From the NCBI GenBank assembly GCA_004020875.1, contig SAPZ01000010.1, positions 124,001 through 188,000 on the forward strand: a stretch of 64,000 bases of DNA. The letters run 5' to 3'. Positions 28,401 to 36,498 of this stretch are shown here, piece by piece. Position numbers and translations under genes: made by a program. Source of the stretch: Mesorhizobium sp. (GTDB lineage Bacteria; Pseudomonadota; Alphaproteobacteria; Rhizobiales; Rhizobiaceae). Under the pieces are notes generated by a model. It was not told where the DNA came from, did not search any database, and worked only from the letters and a program-made list of their open reading frames with translations. Each line of letters opens with the position of its first letter. Position 1 is the stretch's first letter.

Positions 28401-28896
28401 CGTCGAGGAGGGCGGACGGCTCTTCGTGCGTGGTCCGAACGTCATGTCGGGCTATCTGCGCGCCGAGAACCCCGGCGTGATCGAGCCGCTGAAAGACGGC
28501 TGGCACGACACCGGCGACATCGTCACCGTCGACGACGCCGGCTTCATCTCGATCCGCGGCCGCGCCAAGCGCTTCGCCAAGATCGGCGGCGAGATGATTT
28601 CGCTGGCGGCGGTCGAGGCACTGGCCGGTGAGCTCTGGAAAGGCTCGCCGGCGGCCGTCGCGACGGTGCCGGACGCGCGCAAGGGCGAGAAGCTGATCCT
28701 GATAACGGAAGCGCCCAACGCGACCCGCGCGGACTTCCTCGCCTTCGCCAAGGCGAATGGCGCCATGGACCTGATGGTGCCGGCCGAAGTGCGCGTCGTG
28801 CCGAAAGTGCCGGTGCTCGGTTCAGGCAAGCTCGACTTTGCCGGCGTGACCCGGATGGCGCGCGGCGAGGAAGAGCTGAAGGTCAAGGCCGCCTGA
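25492..28896 (+). CDS. LplT-Aas type fusion: lysophospholipid transporter, acyltransferase and acyl-ACP synthetase
   Basis: A 1134-residue three-part protein. Residues about 10-420 form an MFS transporter of the LplT type (FWTQFLSAFNDNFLKNTLVF). Residues about 440-640 form a PlsC acyltransferase with LNHVSFLDG (NHx4D motif) and FPEGRITVTGGLMK. Residues about 670-1130 form an AMP-binding acyl-ACP synthetase with FTSGSEGTPKGV near 792. Together they flip lysophospholipids inward and reacylate them with exogenous or released fatty acids. ATG 25492 (MNTHLMMSRRF) fits the family start; earlier in-frame starts exist. The gene follows the triple-operator promoter. Confidence 0.9.
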   Translation: MNTHLMMSRRFAPLFWTQFLSAFNDNFLKNTLVFLILFTLAKDQAASLVTLAGAIFMAPFLLLSALGGEIADRFDKALIARRLKFTEIAAAAVAVVGIALSSIPVLMTALLMFGIVSALFGPIKYGILPDHLERKELPKANAWIESATFAAILGGTIAGGVVSADGIGVTVFGPIMMALAVGCWFVSRYIPSTGSAAPNLTIDWNILRSTWRQVADLRTDTRIWRAGLMTSWFWLVGAIVLSILPAMIKDSLGGNEIAVTAYLAVFAVSIAIGSAVAAWMSQGRMVLLPAPVGTALMALFGLHLAWTIGSMQPSPTAASLSTFFAGSNTIRVAIDLAGMAIAAAFLVVPTFAAVQAWSPEARRARVVAAVSIVNAGFMTVGGILVAAIQAAGVSIAGILYGLVVANAIAAWLMLKFLPTNPFRDFVSILFRAFLRLEVEGLDNLKAAGKAPILALNHVSFLDGPLALTLTDEEPVFAIDYTIAQAWWMKPFMKLARALPLNPAKPMSTRTLIKIVQGGDPLVIFPEGRITVTGGLMKVYDGAAMVADKTGSMVVPVRIEGLEKSYFSRLSSQHVRHRLFPKVKVTILEPVKLEVPPELKGRQRRAAAGSALYQVMSDLVFRTQDINKTVLQKIIATAQERGMKELAVQDPVTGSLSYGKLLTAAAVLGEKFEHLYAGQETLGIMLPNANGSCATLLGVMSAGKVPAMINFTAGAANILSACQAAGVKTVLTSRAFVEQAKLGPVVEEIGRSVDIVWLDDLRGTISLKDKLLGLLRKTAPRVPRKADDSAAILFTSGSEGTPKGVVLTHRNILANAAQAASRIDFHSGDKVFNVLPIFHSFGMTAGTVLPLISGVPVYFYPSPLHYRIVPELIYGSNATIIFGTDTFLAGYARTAHPYDFRSVRYCFAGAEPVKAATRTIYMEKFGLRILEGYGVTEAAPVIAINTPMYNKSGSVGKIMPGMEYRLDPVPGVEEGGRLFVRGPNVMSGYLRAENPGVIEPLKDGWHDTGDIVTVDDAGFISIRGRAKRFAKIGGEMISLAAVEALAGELWKGSPAAVATVPDARKGEKLILITEAPNATRADFLAFAKANGAMDLMVPAEVRVVPKVPVLGSGKLDFAGVTRMARGEEELKVKAA

Positions 28897-28909
28897 GCTG
28901 ACTGCATCA

Positions 28910-28936
28910 ACGGGCCCGCGGCAAGCGCGGGCCCGT
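28910..28936 (+). terminator. Terminator-like hairpin after the LplT-Aas gene
   Basis: A perfect 11-bp GC-rich stem (28910-28920 with 28926-28936) with loop GCAAG, 13 bases after the stop, followed by TCATTGT. Confidence 0.75.
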
Positions 28937-29297
28937 TCATTGTCGACTCCGCCTGCCAGCCTATCCAGCATTCGAGCAGGCGCCCCTGCTGCGTCCTTCA
29001 ATCGGCGGTAGATGGCGGGCGCGTTCGAGCGCCGGTTCCTCGATCAGCGCCACGCCGGTACTGATCCGAGCGAGCGCGGCCGGGCAGGCCTGCCCTTCCA
29101 AGAAAAAGGCCGGGCGCGAAAGCGGCCCGGCCAAGCATGAAGGTCATAACCTTCAGAGGGGAACATCGCCCGGCGCAATGGGAGGAAAACACCGAGCGAT
29201 GGCCCTTATTTGGGGCCTGGAGGGCGTATTTTCCACGAATGGAATTCCAAAAAAGGTCGAAATCGCGAAAAAATCTCGCTCAATTTTCCGGAAATCG
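28937..29297. other. Non-coding spacer with terminator and dyads
   Basis: No convincing gene. It contains a leftward terminator (29108-29132), the palindrome TGAAGGT-CATA-ACCTTCA at 29138-29155, and a less GC-rich stretch at about 29225-29300 holding TGGAATTCCA (29240-29249). An open frame at 29137-29337 lacks a ribosome site and overlaps the oxygenase gene, so it is not called. Confidence 0.5.
29108..29132 (-). terminator. Rho-independent terminator of the leftward oxygenase unit
   Basis: GGCCGGG (29108-29114) pairs with CCCGGCC (29126-29132), extended inside by CGC-GAAA-GCG. Read leftward it is followed by TTTTT (29107-29103). It lies about 165 bases past the oxygenase stop. Confidence 0.75.
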
Positions 29298-30317
29298 TCA
29301 GCTGGCGGCCGATGCTTTTTCCAGAAGGTCAGCATAGTGCCGGCGCGCCACGTCGGGATGCGACCTCAGCCTGCTCTTCAGCACATTGGTTCCGACGTTG
29401 CGGAACAGCGGGTTGTCCGGGTCGCTGGCCGGGCCGCGCGCTTCAGCCGCCAGTTCCTCCGGCAGGTCGAGCAGCGGGACCGTCGCATCGAGCCGCGCGC
29501 TGAAGAAGAACGGCACCGAAATCCGTTCGATGCCGGCTGGTGGCGTGACGACGCGGTGCACGGTCGCCCTGAGATAGCCGTTCGAGGCGAGTTCAAGCAG
29601 TTCGCCGATGTTGACGACAAGCGTTCGCGGAATCGGGTCGACATCGACCCAGCTGCCGTCATACTCGACCTGCAGGCCCCTGTTCTCGTCCTGCAGCAGA
29701 AGGGTGAGGAAGCCGCCATCCTTGTGCGCGCCGACGCCCTGGTCGTCGCCAGTCGTGTCGCGGCCGGGGTAACGCACGATCTTCATGCGGTGGTTCGGCT
29801 CGCCGCGATAGATCGCATCGAAGGCGTCTTCCGGCTGGTCGAGCGACAGCGCGAAGGCCTTGAGCAGCCGGATAGCAACATCGGTCGCCTTGGCCTGCCA
29901 GCCAAGCAGCGCCGGCTTCAGATCGGGGAGCGCGGCCGGCCACTGGTTCGGGCCCTGCAGCCGCGTCCAGGCCGGCACGCCCGGCCCTTGCGCAATGGTC
30001 GCGCGTTCGACGCCGATGTCGAGCTGCTCGCGCCAGTCGGCCCTGCCCCTGGTCAGCTCGCCGCCGGCGCGCGTATAGCCGCGGAACTGCGGCGACTTAA
30101 CCATCTCGATCGCGAGCTTGTCGGCTTCCGGCAGGGCGAAGAAGCCGCGCGCGGCCCCCAGCACCGCGTCGATCTCCGGCTGAGTGATGCCATGTCCGCT
30201 GAGATAGAAGAAACCGACATCGCGGGCAGCGGTGCGCAAATCAAACAAAAAAGTTCGAAGCTCGGATGGACCCTGCTCCAGGCGATCGAGATCGAGCACC
30301 GGAATTATTCTTGGCAT
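29298..30317 (-). CDS. 2-oxoglutarate/Fe(II) oxygenase, isopenicillin N synthase-like
   Basis: A 339-residue non-haem iron oxygenase. The N-terminal DIOX_N-type part (ELRTFLFDLRTAARDVGFFYLSGHGI) is followed by the double-stranded beta-helix with iron ligands in GAHKDGGFLTLLLQD (His and Asp) and ATVHRVV (His). The RISVPFFF segment precedes the late part of the fold, where the 2OG-binding Arg usually lies. Bacterial members hydroxylate or desaturate small molecules; substrate unknown. ATG 30317 follows GAGGAG at good spacing; a longer frame to 30356 exists. It is downstream of metQNI on the same strand with a 210-base gap, so co-transcription is possible but unproven. Confidence 0.85.
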   Translation of the reverse strand: MPRIIPVLDLDRLEQGPSELRTFLFDLRTAARDVGFFYLSGHGITQPEIDAVLGAARGFFALPEADKLAIEMVKSPQFRGYTRAGGELTRGRADWREQLDIGVERATIAQGPGVPAWTRLQGPNQWPAALPDLKPALLGWQAKATDVAIRLLKAFALSLDQPEDAFDAIYRGEPNHRMKIVRYPGRDTTGDDQGVGAHKDGGFLTLLLQDENRGLQVEYDGSWVDVDPIPRTLVVNIGELLELASNGYLRATVHRVVTPPAGIERISVPFFFSARLDATVPLLDLPEELAAEARGPASDPDNPLFRNVGTNVLKSRLRSHPDVARRHYADLLEKASAAS

Positions 30318-30527
30318 GGACAGGCTCCTCTTGGCGGCAACTGTATGTCTTCGCATTCCGGACGGAAGACTGCTGGGCGCTTCCCGGAATTGCCCTGGCG
30401 ACCCCGCCGCACGATGGCATGCGCGTCATTGCTGGTGAAGAAAAGCGCCGACCAATCTCTTTGCGGACGGAGCAAGCCGGCGCTCAATTCCCTGCTTTTG
30501 TGACAAATTGCGTTCGGACGCCGCACA

Positions 30528-31184
30528 TCATCCGCGATGATCCAGACGAGCGACCAGCCGGTCGCCGATCCACTGGATGCCGCAGACCAGCACGATGAGC
30601 ACGATGACAACGGCGACCATGACGCTCGTCTCGAAACGCTGGTAGCCGTAGCGGATGGCGAGATCGCCGAGGCCGCCGGCGCCGATGGCGCCGGCCATGG
30701 CCGAGGCGCCAACCAGCGTGACCAGCGTCACGGTAAAGCCCGCGACGATGCCCGGCAGCGCTTCCGGGACCAGCACCTCGCGAATGATCGTCCAGCGATT
30801 GCCGCCCATGGCGCGCGCCGCTTCGATCAGCCCGTGATCGACCTCGCGCAGCGACACTTCGGCGATGCGCGCATAGTAGGGCGTCGCCGCGATCGACAGC
30901 GGCACGATCGCCGCCCAGGTGCCGATCGAGGTGCCGACGATCAGCCGCGTCACAGGGATCAGCGCCACCAGCAGGATGATGAAGGGCACCGAACGGAAGC
31001 CGTTGATGATGGCACCCAGACCACGGTTCACCCAAAGGCTCTCGGCGATGCCGCCGCGATCGGCGGCGACCAGGGCCAGCCCGAGCGGCAGCCCGAAGAC
31101 GAGCGAGATGAGGCCGGACGCGCCGGTCATCAGCACCGTCTCCCAGATCGAGCGGAGCAGGAGTTCAAACAGGACCGGCGACAT
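30528..31184 (-). CDS. metI: Methionine ABC transporter permease
   Basis: A 218-residue inner-membrane permease with five or so hydrophobic segments. The EAA loop reads REVDHGLIEAARAMGGNRW, typical of the methionine uptake (MUT) family. The start at 31184 (MSPVLFELLLRSIWETVLMT) matches MetI proteins and overlaps the end of metN by 20 bases. It works as a homodimer with MetN, fed by MetQ, to import L- and D-methionine and some derivatives. Confidence 0.94.
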   Translation of the reverse strand: MSPVLFELLLRSIWETVLMTGASGLISLVFGLPLGLALVAADRGGIAESLWVNRGLGAIINGFRSVPFIILLVALIPVTRLIVGTSIGTWAAIVPLSIAATPYYARIAEVSLREVDHGLIEAARAMGGNRWTIIREVLVPEALPGIVAGFTVTLVTLVGASAMAGAIGAGGLGDLAIRYGYQRFETSVMVAVVIVLIVLVCGIQWIGDRLVARLDHRG

Positions 31185-32256
31185 GGCCAAGCACCTCCAC
31201 CCGCGCACCGCGGTCTTTGAGGAAAGCGATAACGGCCGCCAGATGAGCGGCGTTGGCTCCAGGAAAGGCCACGAACAGCGTGCCGACCGGCTGCTGCTGC
31301 ACATGGTCAATGCCGCCATGCACAAGCCGGAACGGGCCTGGCATGCCGGCGCTCAGCTCGGACAGCAGCGGGCGACGCGCCGCTTCTCCGGCGACGTCAA
31401 TCCTGACAATCGTTTCGGCGCCTTCGTCCGCGCCCAATCGGCCGGCAATCTCGGGCGGCAGTTGCGGCCGGATGCCGCCGAGAAGGCTGCGGGTGACCTC
31501 GGATTTCGGGTTGGCAAAGACCTGCCAGACAGCGCCTTGCTCGACGATCCGGCCGGCGTCGATCACCGCCACGCGGTCGGCGATGGAGCGGATCACTTCC
31601 ATCTCATGCGTGATCAGCAGGATGGTGAGGCCGAGCCTGGAATTGATGTCCTTGAGCAGGGCCAGGATCGAGCGCGTCGTTTCCGGATCGAGCGCCGAGG
31701 TTGCCTCGTCCGACAAAAGCAGCGCCGGCCCCGCGGCCAAAGCCCTGGCGATGCCGACGCGCTGTTTCTGGCCGCCCGACAGCGAAACGGGATAGGCCTT
31801 GGCTTTCTCCGACAGACCGACGAGTTGCAGCAGTTCGGCCGCCCGGGCCATGCGCTCGGCGCGAGGCCGCCCTTCGATCTTGAGCGGCAGCGCGACATTG
31901 TCCTCGACGGTCTTGGCCGACAACAGATTGAAGTGCTGGAACACCATGCCGATGCGGCGGCGCAGCGGCTGCAGCTCGCGCTCGCCGAGACGGCTGATCT
32001 CGCGGCCCTCGATGAAGACCGCGCCGGAATCCGGCCGCTCCAGTCCGTTCAGGCAGCGGATCAGCGTCGACTTGCCGGCGCCGCTGCGGCCGATGATGCC
32101 CAGGATCTCGCCCTTCTTCACGGTCAGCGAGACGCCGTCGAGCGCGGCTGTCGCGCCGAAGCGGCGCTTCAGATCGACGAGGCGGACGACGTCTTCCCGC
32201 TCGGTCGGCTCGACGCGGGCCGGGTCGGCAGGTCCGGCGGTGACATGCTGGTTCAT
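31165..32256 (-). CDS. metN: Methionine ABC transporter ATP-binding protein
   Basis: A 363-residue ATPase. It has Walker A GRSGAGKST, the Q-loop FQHFNLL, signature LSGGQKQRVGIARAL and Walker B LLLSDEATSALDPET. The C-terminal 90 residues (ETIVRIDVAGEAARRPLLSE onward) look like the NIL/ACT-type domain that senses methionine and trans-inhibits transport. ATG 32256 (MNQHVTAG) is chosen; the frame is open to 32343. It is second in metQ-metN-metI. Confidence 0.94.
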   Translation of the reverse strand: MNQHVTAGPADPARVEPTEREDVVRLVDLKRRFGATAALDGVSLTVKKGEILGIIGRSGAGKSTLIRCLNGLERPDSGAVFIEGREISRLGERELQPLRRRIGMVFQHFNLLSAKTVEDNVALPLKIEGRPRAERMARAAELLQLVGLSEKAKAYPVSLSGGQKQRVGIARALAAGPALLLSDEATSALDPETTRSILALLKDINSRLGLTILLITHEMEVIRSIADRVAVIDAGRIVEQGAVWQVFANPKSEVTRSLLGGIRPQLPPEIAGRLGADEGAETIVRIDVAGEAARRPLLSELSAGMPGPFRLVHGGIDHVQQQPVGTLFVAFPGANAAHLAAVIAFLKDRGARVEVLGHVAGPV

Positions 32257-32339
32257 CTCTATGTCCGTCTCAGTGCCACGCAAACGAAACGGCGGCCCGC
32301 CCAACAGCGGACCGCTCATTTTTCCCAGCCATGCGCCGG

Positions 32340-33182
32340 TCAATAGGCGCTGATCCCGGTGCCCTTGTAGACCTTGTCGAACTCGGCCTTGACCGTCTCG
32401 TTCTGGTAGGAGGCGACCAGCGTCTTCACCCAGGGCTCGTTCTCGTTGCCGGCCTTGACCGCGATGAAGTTGCGGTAGGGATTGTCGGCCACCGGCTCCT
32501 GCGCGATGCGGATTTCAGGGCCGAGGCCGCTCTTCAGCGCCCAGTCGGTGTTGACGACCGCGGCATCGAGATCGTCCGCCGAGCGGCCGACGATGCCGGC
32601 GTCGAGCTCCTTGATCTCGAGCTTCTTGGGGTTGTCGGCAATGTCGGCGGTGGTGGCCAGGATGCCGGTGCCGTCCTTCAGCTTGATGAGGCCCTCATGC
32701 TCCAGCACATGCAGCGCGCGGCCCTCGTTGGACGGATCGTTGGGCAGGCCGATGACAGCGCCTTCCGGCAGGTCGGCGACCTTGGCATGCTTCTTCGAAT
32801 AGAGACCGATCGGCCAAACGCCCGTATAGCCGACCGGAACGATGTGATAACCTTGCGTCTTGATCTGGTTGTCGAGATAGGGCTTGTGCTGGAAGGCGTT
32901 GGCATCGATCTCGCCGCGCTCCAGCGCCTCGTTGGGCTGGGTGTAATCGTTGAAGACTACGGTCTCGATCGTCAGCCCTTTCTTGGCCGCCTCGGCGGTG
33001 ACGACGCGCCAGACATCCTCATCCTCGCCGCTGATGATGCCGACCTTGATTGCCTTCTTGTCCTCGGCGAAGGACGGCGACGGTCCAGTGAGGCCGATGA
33101 AGGCCAATGTTGTGGCGAGAAGTGCCGCCAGTCCGGCGCGCCTGGTGATTGACGTAAGGAGAGAATTTGAAGCGTCGGACAT
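32340..33182 (-). CDS. metQ: Methionine ABC transporter substrate-binding protein (NlpA family)
   Basis: A 280-residue periplasmic binding protein. The signal runs to about residue 40 (LAALLATTLAFIGLTGPSPSFA) with no lipobox, so the protein is soluble rather than lipid-anchored. Family motifs include NDYTQPNEALERGEIDANAFQHKPYL near 80 and VVNTDWALKSGL near 210. It is first gene of the met operon. Its leader (33183-33390) shows no SAM riboswitch that I can recognise. Confidence 0.93.
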   Translation of the reverse strand: MSDASNSLLTSITRRAGLAALLATTLAFIGLTGPSPSFAEDKKAIKVGIISGEDEDVWRVVTAEAAKKGLTIETVVFNDYTQPNEALERGEIDANAFQHKPYLDNQIKTQGYHIVPVGYTGVWPIGLYSKKHAKVADLPEGAVIGLPNDPSNEGRALHVLEHEGLIKLKDGTGILATTADIADNPKKLEIKELDAGIVGRSADDLDAAVVNTDWALKSGLGPEIRIAQEPVADNPYRNFIAVKAGNENEPWVKTLVASYQNETVKAEFDKVYKGTGISAY

Positions 33183-33234
33183 GATGCGTTCCTTGCGATC
33201 CCGAAATCATTGCGGCCTGGCGGAATGCGAAGCC

Positions 33235-33254
33235 TTGGTATCAAGCATCACCAA
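33235..33254 (-). promoter_or_regulatory. Weak dyad in the metQ leader
   Basis: TTGGT (33235-33239) and ACCAA (33250-33254) flank ten bases, about 55 bases before metQ. It could be an operator or a small hairpin. No gene lies between metQ and 33390, and I recognise no known riboswitch. Confidence 0.25.
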
Positions 33255-33389
33255 TGCTGCCCGCTCGGGCAAAGAAGCGCATTTCCTCTCGGATGGGAGG
33301 CGGAAAATATTCTCTCAAAGATTTTATGACTTGGAGCACATCGACCGCTGGCGAGCGAATATCGACCGCGAGGCGATGGAAGCTTGCGC

Positions 33390-33496
33390 GCCTAAGGCGC
33401 GTCGCGCTGAACCGGATTCAGGCGACGCGCTTTAAGTGTTTGTTTGATGCATGTCGTTGTTCCGGAACCGCTGCACACTTCTGGGCGACATGCATT
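33390..33496. repeat. Composite intergenic palindromic repeat (family B)
   Basis: Nested inverted repeats: CGCGTCGC pairs with GCGACGCG (about 33398-33429), and ATGCATGTCG pairs with CGACATGCAT (about 33447-33494). The inner segment CCGGAACCGCTGCACACTTC resembles the core of repeat A. The right end touches the stop codon of the racemase gene. It resembles repeats I recall from rhizobial spacers. Confidence 0.7.
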
Positions 33497-34292
33497 AGGA
33501 AGCCCGCCGGGTGACACGCAAGGACGGCCGGCCGGCCGCCGGCAGCGATGCGACGGTGGGCAGGCCCCGCGCTTCCTGGACAGGGTAGCCCAGTCGTTGC
33601 AGGCTGGCCCGCGCCAGCGCGGCATTGCTGTCGATGACGACCAGACCGTTCGTGTCGCCGAGGCTGGCCGCGACGACGGACAGTTCAGTGCAGCCGAGAA
33701 GTGCAACATCTGCGCCGGCCATTTGCGCCAGATGAAGCGCGCGCTCGGTCTCGGCAGCGGCTTGCGCGATCGACCCGGCCTTAACGAGCATGATCGCGCG
33801 GTCGACGCGTTCTTGGAACTCCGCGTCCGCCGGCAAGCAGACCTCGAATCCTGCCGCCGATATCCTGTTCTGATAGAAGCCGGATACAAGCGTGCCCCGG
33901 GTTGCGAGGTTCGCAACCCTGCCCCGGTCCAGGCCGCGGCGGATTTCTGCCGTCACCGCATCGCCGATGTGGATGATCTTGGCTCGCGAGTCCGCCGCCA
34001 GCTTATCGTACCAATGATGGGCGGTGTTGCAAGGCATAGCTATGCAGGCGACGCCGAGATCGTTGAGCGTTGCGATCGCGGCCTGCAGCGGCGCTAGCGG
34101 CCCGTCATGACCGGCCAGGATCGCTTCGGTCCTGTCGGGCAGTTGCGGCACGCTGAGCATGACGGAAGGCACATGCTCGTTGTCGCGCAGCGCCTCGGTC
34201 ATCCGCGTCAGCTTGAAGTAGAAGTCGGCCGACGCCAGCGGCCCGAGACCGCCGATTATGCCGAGCTGGGGTCGAATGCCGTCGTCGATCAT
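33495..34292 (-). CDS. Aspartate/glutamate racemase family protein
   Basis: A 265-residue cofactor-independent racemase. Both catalytic cysteines are visible: MPCNTAHHWYD near 88 and LLGCTELSV near 194. GIIGGLGPLASADFYFKL at the N-terminus is typical of the aspartate racemase group. It would interconvert L- and D-aspartate or a close analogue. It overlaps the symporter gene by four bases, so racemisation is coupled to uptake of an acidic amino acid; which enantiomer is imported is unknown. Confidence 0.9.
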   Translation of the reverse strand: MIDDGIRPQLGIIGGLGPLASADFYFKLTRMTEALRDNEHVPSVMLSVPQLPDRTEAILAGHDGPLAPLQAAIATLNDLGVACIAMPCNTAHHWYDKLAADSRAKIIHIGDAVTAEIRRGLDRGRVANLATRGTLVSGFYQNRISAAGFEVCLPADAEFQERVDRAIMLVKAGSIAQAAAETERALHLAQMAGADVALLGCTELSVVAASLGDTNGLVVIDSNAALARASLQRLGYPVQEARGLPTVASLPAAGRPSLRVTRRAS

Positions 34293-35653
34293 CGGGCGGG
34301 CTCGGCTTCGAGCTCTTGCGCGACGGTTTCAGCGCCCTGCGCCGCCTCCCGATGGCTGGGCGCGATCATTGCCGTGCTTGCGGCCACAGTGGAGACGCTG
34401 GACAGCGTCATCAGCGTGTCCACGGCCGCATCCACCGCGACGAACAGGGCAAACGCCGCCTCGAAGGGCAACTTGAGGTAGCCGCAGACGATGGACATCT
34501 GGGACAGGATGAGCAGGCTGCCCATGCCGCCGGTCGTCAGCGCCAGAAGCGCCGAGACGATGCCGACGAGCAGCAGATCCGGGATTGCCAGCTGATGGCC
34601 GTAGAGCTGGGCGATGAACAGGGTGCCCGAGGTGTAGACCAGTGCCGGCCCGGTCCGCAGCAGGGCCGCCTGCAGCGGCACGAGCAGCTCGACCACCACC
34701 AGATTGAAGCGTAGCCGCTCGCTCAAAAGATTGATGACCCAGGGCAGCGAGGCGACCGTGGAGCGCGTCGTGATGGCAACCATCAGAAGCGGCTGAAGGG
34801 TCTTGATCGTGGCCCAGTAGCTTCGCCGCGACCTGATGGCGATAATTGCGAACGCGCCGGCCAGGAATGTCAGGCAGGAAAGGCCCATCACCAGCAGATA
34901 CCAGCCCATCAGCATCAGCGGCTTGGTGCCGGTCGACGCGGTTTGGTCGGCGATCAGGACGAAGGTTGCGAAGGGCAGTCCCCAGACGAACCAGTTGGTC
35001 AGCACCGTGCAGGCCCGGTACACCGCGTTGAGCGCCTGTGAGAGGCTCAGCGACGAGGGCTGGGGGATCTTGCCCATCGCGAGCCCGAAAAGCAGGCAGA
35101 ACAAAAGGACCTGAATGGTCTGGCCCGACGCCAGCGCGTTGAAGACGTTGTTTGGCACCAGATCCAGGAAGATCGAATGTCCGCCGTTCGGGTCACCGGT
35201 GGGCGGTGGCGGCTGGAACGGGAAGGCGAGATCGGTGGAGACGCTGCCTTGCGAATTGATGAACTCGCCGAGCTCGATGCGCGACTGCGGGTTCTCGATC
35301 TGGCCGGGCTTGAGGATCAGCGAATAGGTGCCGCTGACCAGCACGGCGAGGAACGACACAACCAGGACGGCCATGCCGACCTTGCCGAGATAGCGGACCG
35401 ATTTCGGGTCCTGGACCATCGCGGTGATCGAGAAGATCACGGACGAGACCAGATAGGGCAGGACGACCATCTTGAGGAAATTCAGGTAGACCTGCGCGAC
35501 GGGGCTGATCGCATGGGCGAAGGCCGGGTAATAGAGTCCGCACAGGATCCCGGACAAGATCATGATGATCGTCGTCAACGGCGAGCGCAGGATGCGCTTT
35601 GCCGCCAGGCGCCAATCGAGAGGCATGGGTGCGGCTGCATCCGAGACGGCCAT
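34289..35653 (-). CDS. Dicarboxylate/amino acid:cation symporter (DAACS family)
   Basis: A 454-residue transporter of the GltP/DctA fold. It has eight main hydrophobic segments, the serine-rich hairpin region (ITTRSTVASLPWVINLL near 320 in place of the usual SSSATLP) and the late TGGMGSLLILSQMS motif in place of NMDGT. These changes suggest a substrate other than canonical glutamate, aspartate or C4-dicarboxylate. It lies two bases after the binding-protein gene and overlaps the racemase gene by four. Confidence 0.85.
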   Translation of the reverse strand: MAVSDAAAPMPLDWRLAAKRILRSPLTTIIMILSGILCGLYYPAFAHAISPVAQVYLNFLKMVVLPYLVSSVIFSITAMVQDPKSVRYLGKVGMAVLVVSFLAVLVSGTYSLILKPGQIENPQSRIELGEFINSQGSVSTDLAFPFQPPPPTGDPNGGHSIFLDLVPNNVFNALASGQTIQVLLFCLLFGLAMGKIPQPSSLSLSQALNAVYRACTVLTNWFVWGLPFATFVLIADQTASTGTKPLMLMGWYLLVMGLSCLTFLAGAFAIIAIRSRRSYWATIKTLQPLLMVAITTRSTVASLPWVINLLSERLRFNLVVVELLVPLQAALLRTGPALVYTSGTLFIAQLYGHQLAIPDLLLVGIVSALLALTTGGMGSLLILSQMSIVCGYLKLPFEAAFALFVAVDAAVDTLMTLSSVSTVAASTAMIAPSHREAAQGAETVAQELEAEPAR

Positions 35654-35655
35654 CG

Positions 35656-36498
35656 TCAGGCTTTGCTCCCCTGGCGATAGCGCGCGATGATCTCGTCGGT
35701 GCTGAGGACCTGCTGGCCTCGCGCGAGATCAAGATAGAGATCGACAAAGGCGGCAAGATGCGGATTGGCCGGACTGACGCCGACCGCGATCGTGTCGACC
35801 TTGTCGGTCAGCGTGATCGAGCGCGCGACCACCGTCATCGACGGATCGTCGACCATCAGCTTCTTGATCTCGAAATCATCGCGATAGGCAAGGTCGATCA
35901 TGCCGTTGCGGATCGCGTCGATAACCGTGTTCCAGCCCGCGAAGCGCTGGATCGTGGCGTGCGGAAAGGTCGTCGCCGCATACGTGGCGAAGGACGAGCC
36001 TTCGATCACGCCGAGTTCGCCGGAGAAATCGCGGATGATCTGTTCAGGCGGCTTGCCTTGCGTTATGCGCGCCAGGTTCACGCGGTTGGCAAGCAGACCC
36101 TGATGCAGCATTGCGTAAGGCCGGGAATAGAGGATCGAGCGGCCGCGCTGAAGCGTGCGGCTGAGCTTGCCGATCGCCAGGTCCGCCTGGCCGGACGTCA
36201 GCTTTTGCACCATGCCATCGAAGGTCATGGCGGACCGGTCGAATACGGGTTCGACGCCAAGCTCCGCGGCTATGCCGCGCGCAAGGTCCATGTCGATGCC
36301 CTTGTCGCCTGAGCCGTCGGCCGGAAAGAACGGATCGGAGGCGAAAGCCGGCATGGCGATGCGCAGCTTGTTGTCGCTCACGATGGGTCTTGGAGCATTT
36401 TGCGCCTGGGCCGGCGTGGCTACGGCTTGCGCCTGCGCGATCAGTAGCCCTCCGCCTCCGGCTGCAAACAGCGTGCGACGTGTAAGCGGCATGCCCAT
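35656..36498 (-). CDS. Periplasmic solute-binding protein, amino-acid type, in operon with a symporter
   Basis: A 280-residue type II binding protein (family 3 amino-acid class). A Tat-like leader (LTRRTLFAAGGGGLL) ends near AQAQNA. The two-lobe fold markers are GIDMDLARGIAAELGVEPVF, FDGMVQKLTSGQADLAIG and GVIEGSSFATYA. ATG 36498 is chosen; the upstream frame codes for a non-signal, Cys-rich run. It is first in an operon with a secondary symporter and a racemase, and no ABC permease or ATPase is adjacent. Confidence 0.85.
   Translation of the reverse strand: MGMPLTRRTLFAAGGGGLLIAQAQAVATPAQAQNAPRPIVSDNKLRIAMPAFASDPFFPADGSGDKGIDMDLARGIAAELGVEPVFDRSAMTFDGMVQKLTSGQADLAIGKLSRTLQRGRSILYSRPYAMLHQGLLANRVNLARITQGKPPEQIIRDFSGELGVIEGSSFATYAATTFPHATIQRFAGWNTVIDAIRNGMIDLAYRDDFEIKKLMVDDPSMTVVARSITLTDKVDTIAVGVSPANPHLAAFVDLYLDLARGQQVLSTDEIIARYRQGSKA

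Noticed and set aside
29137..29337. 66-codon open frame in the spacer after the LplT-Aas gene
   Set aside because: No ribosome site, and it overlaps the end of the oxygenase gene on the other strand.
33183..33390. SAM riboswitch ahead of metQ
   Set aside because: I looked for SAM-II and related cores on the leftward strand and saw none; only a weak dyad is present.
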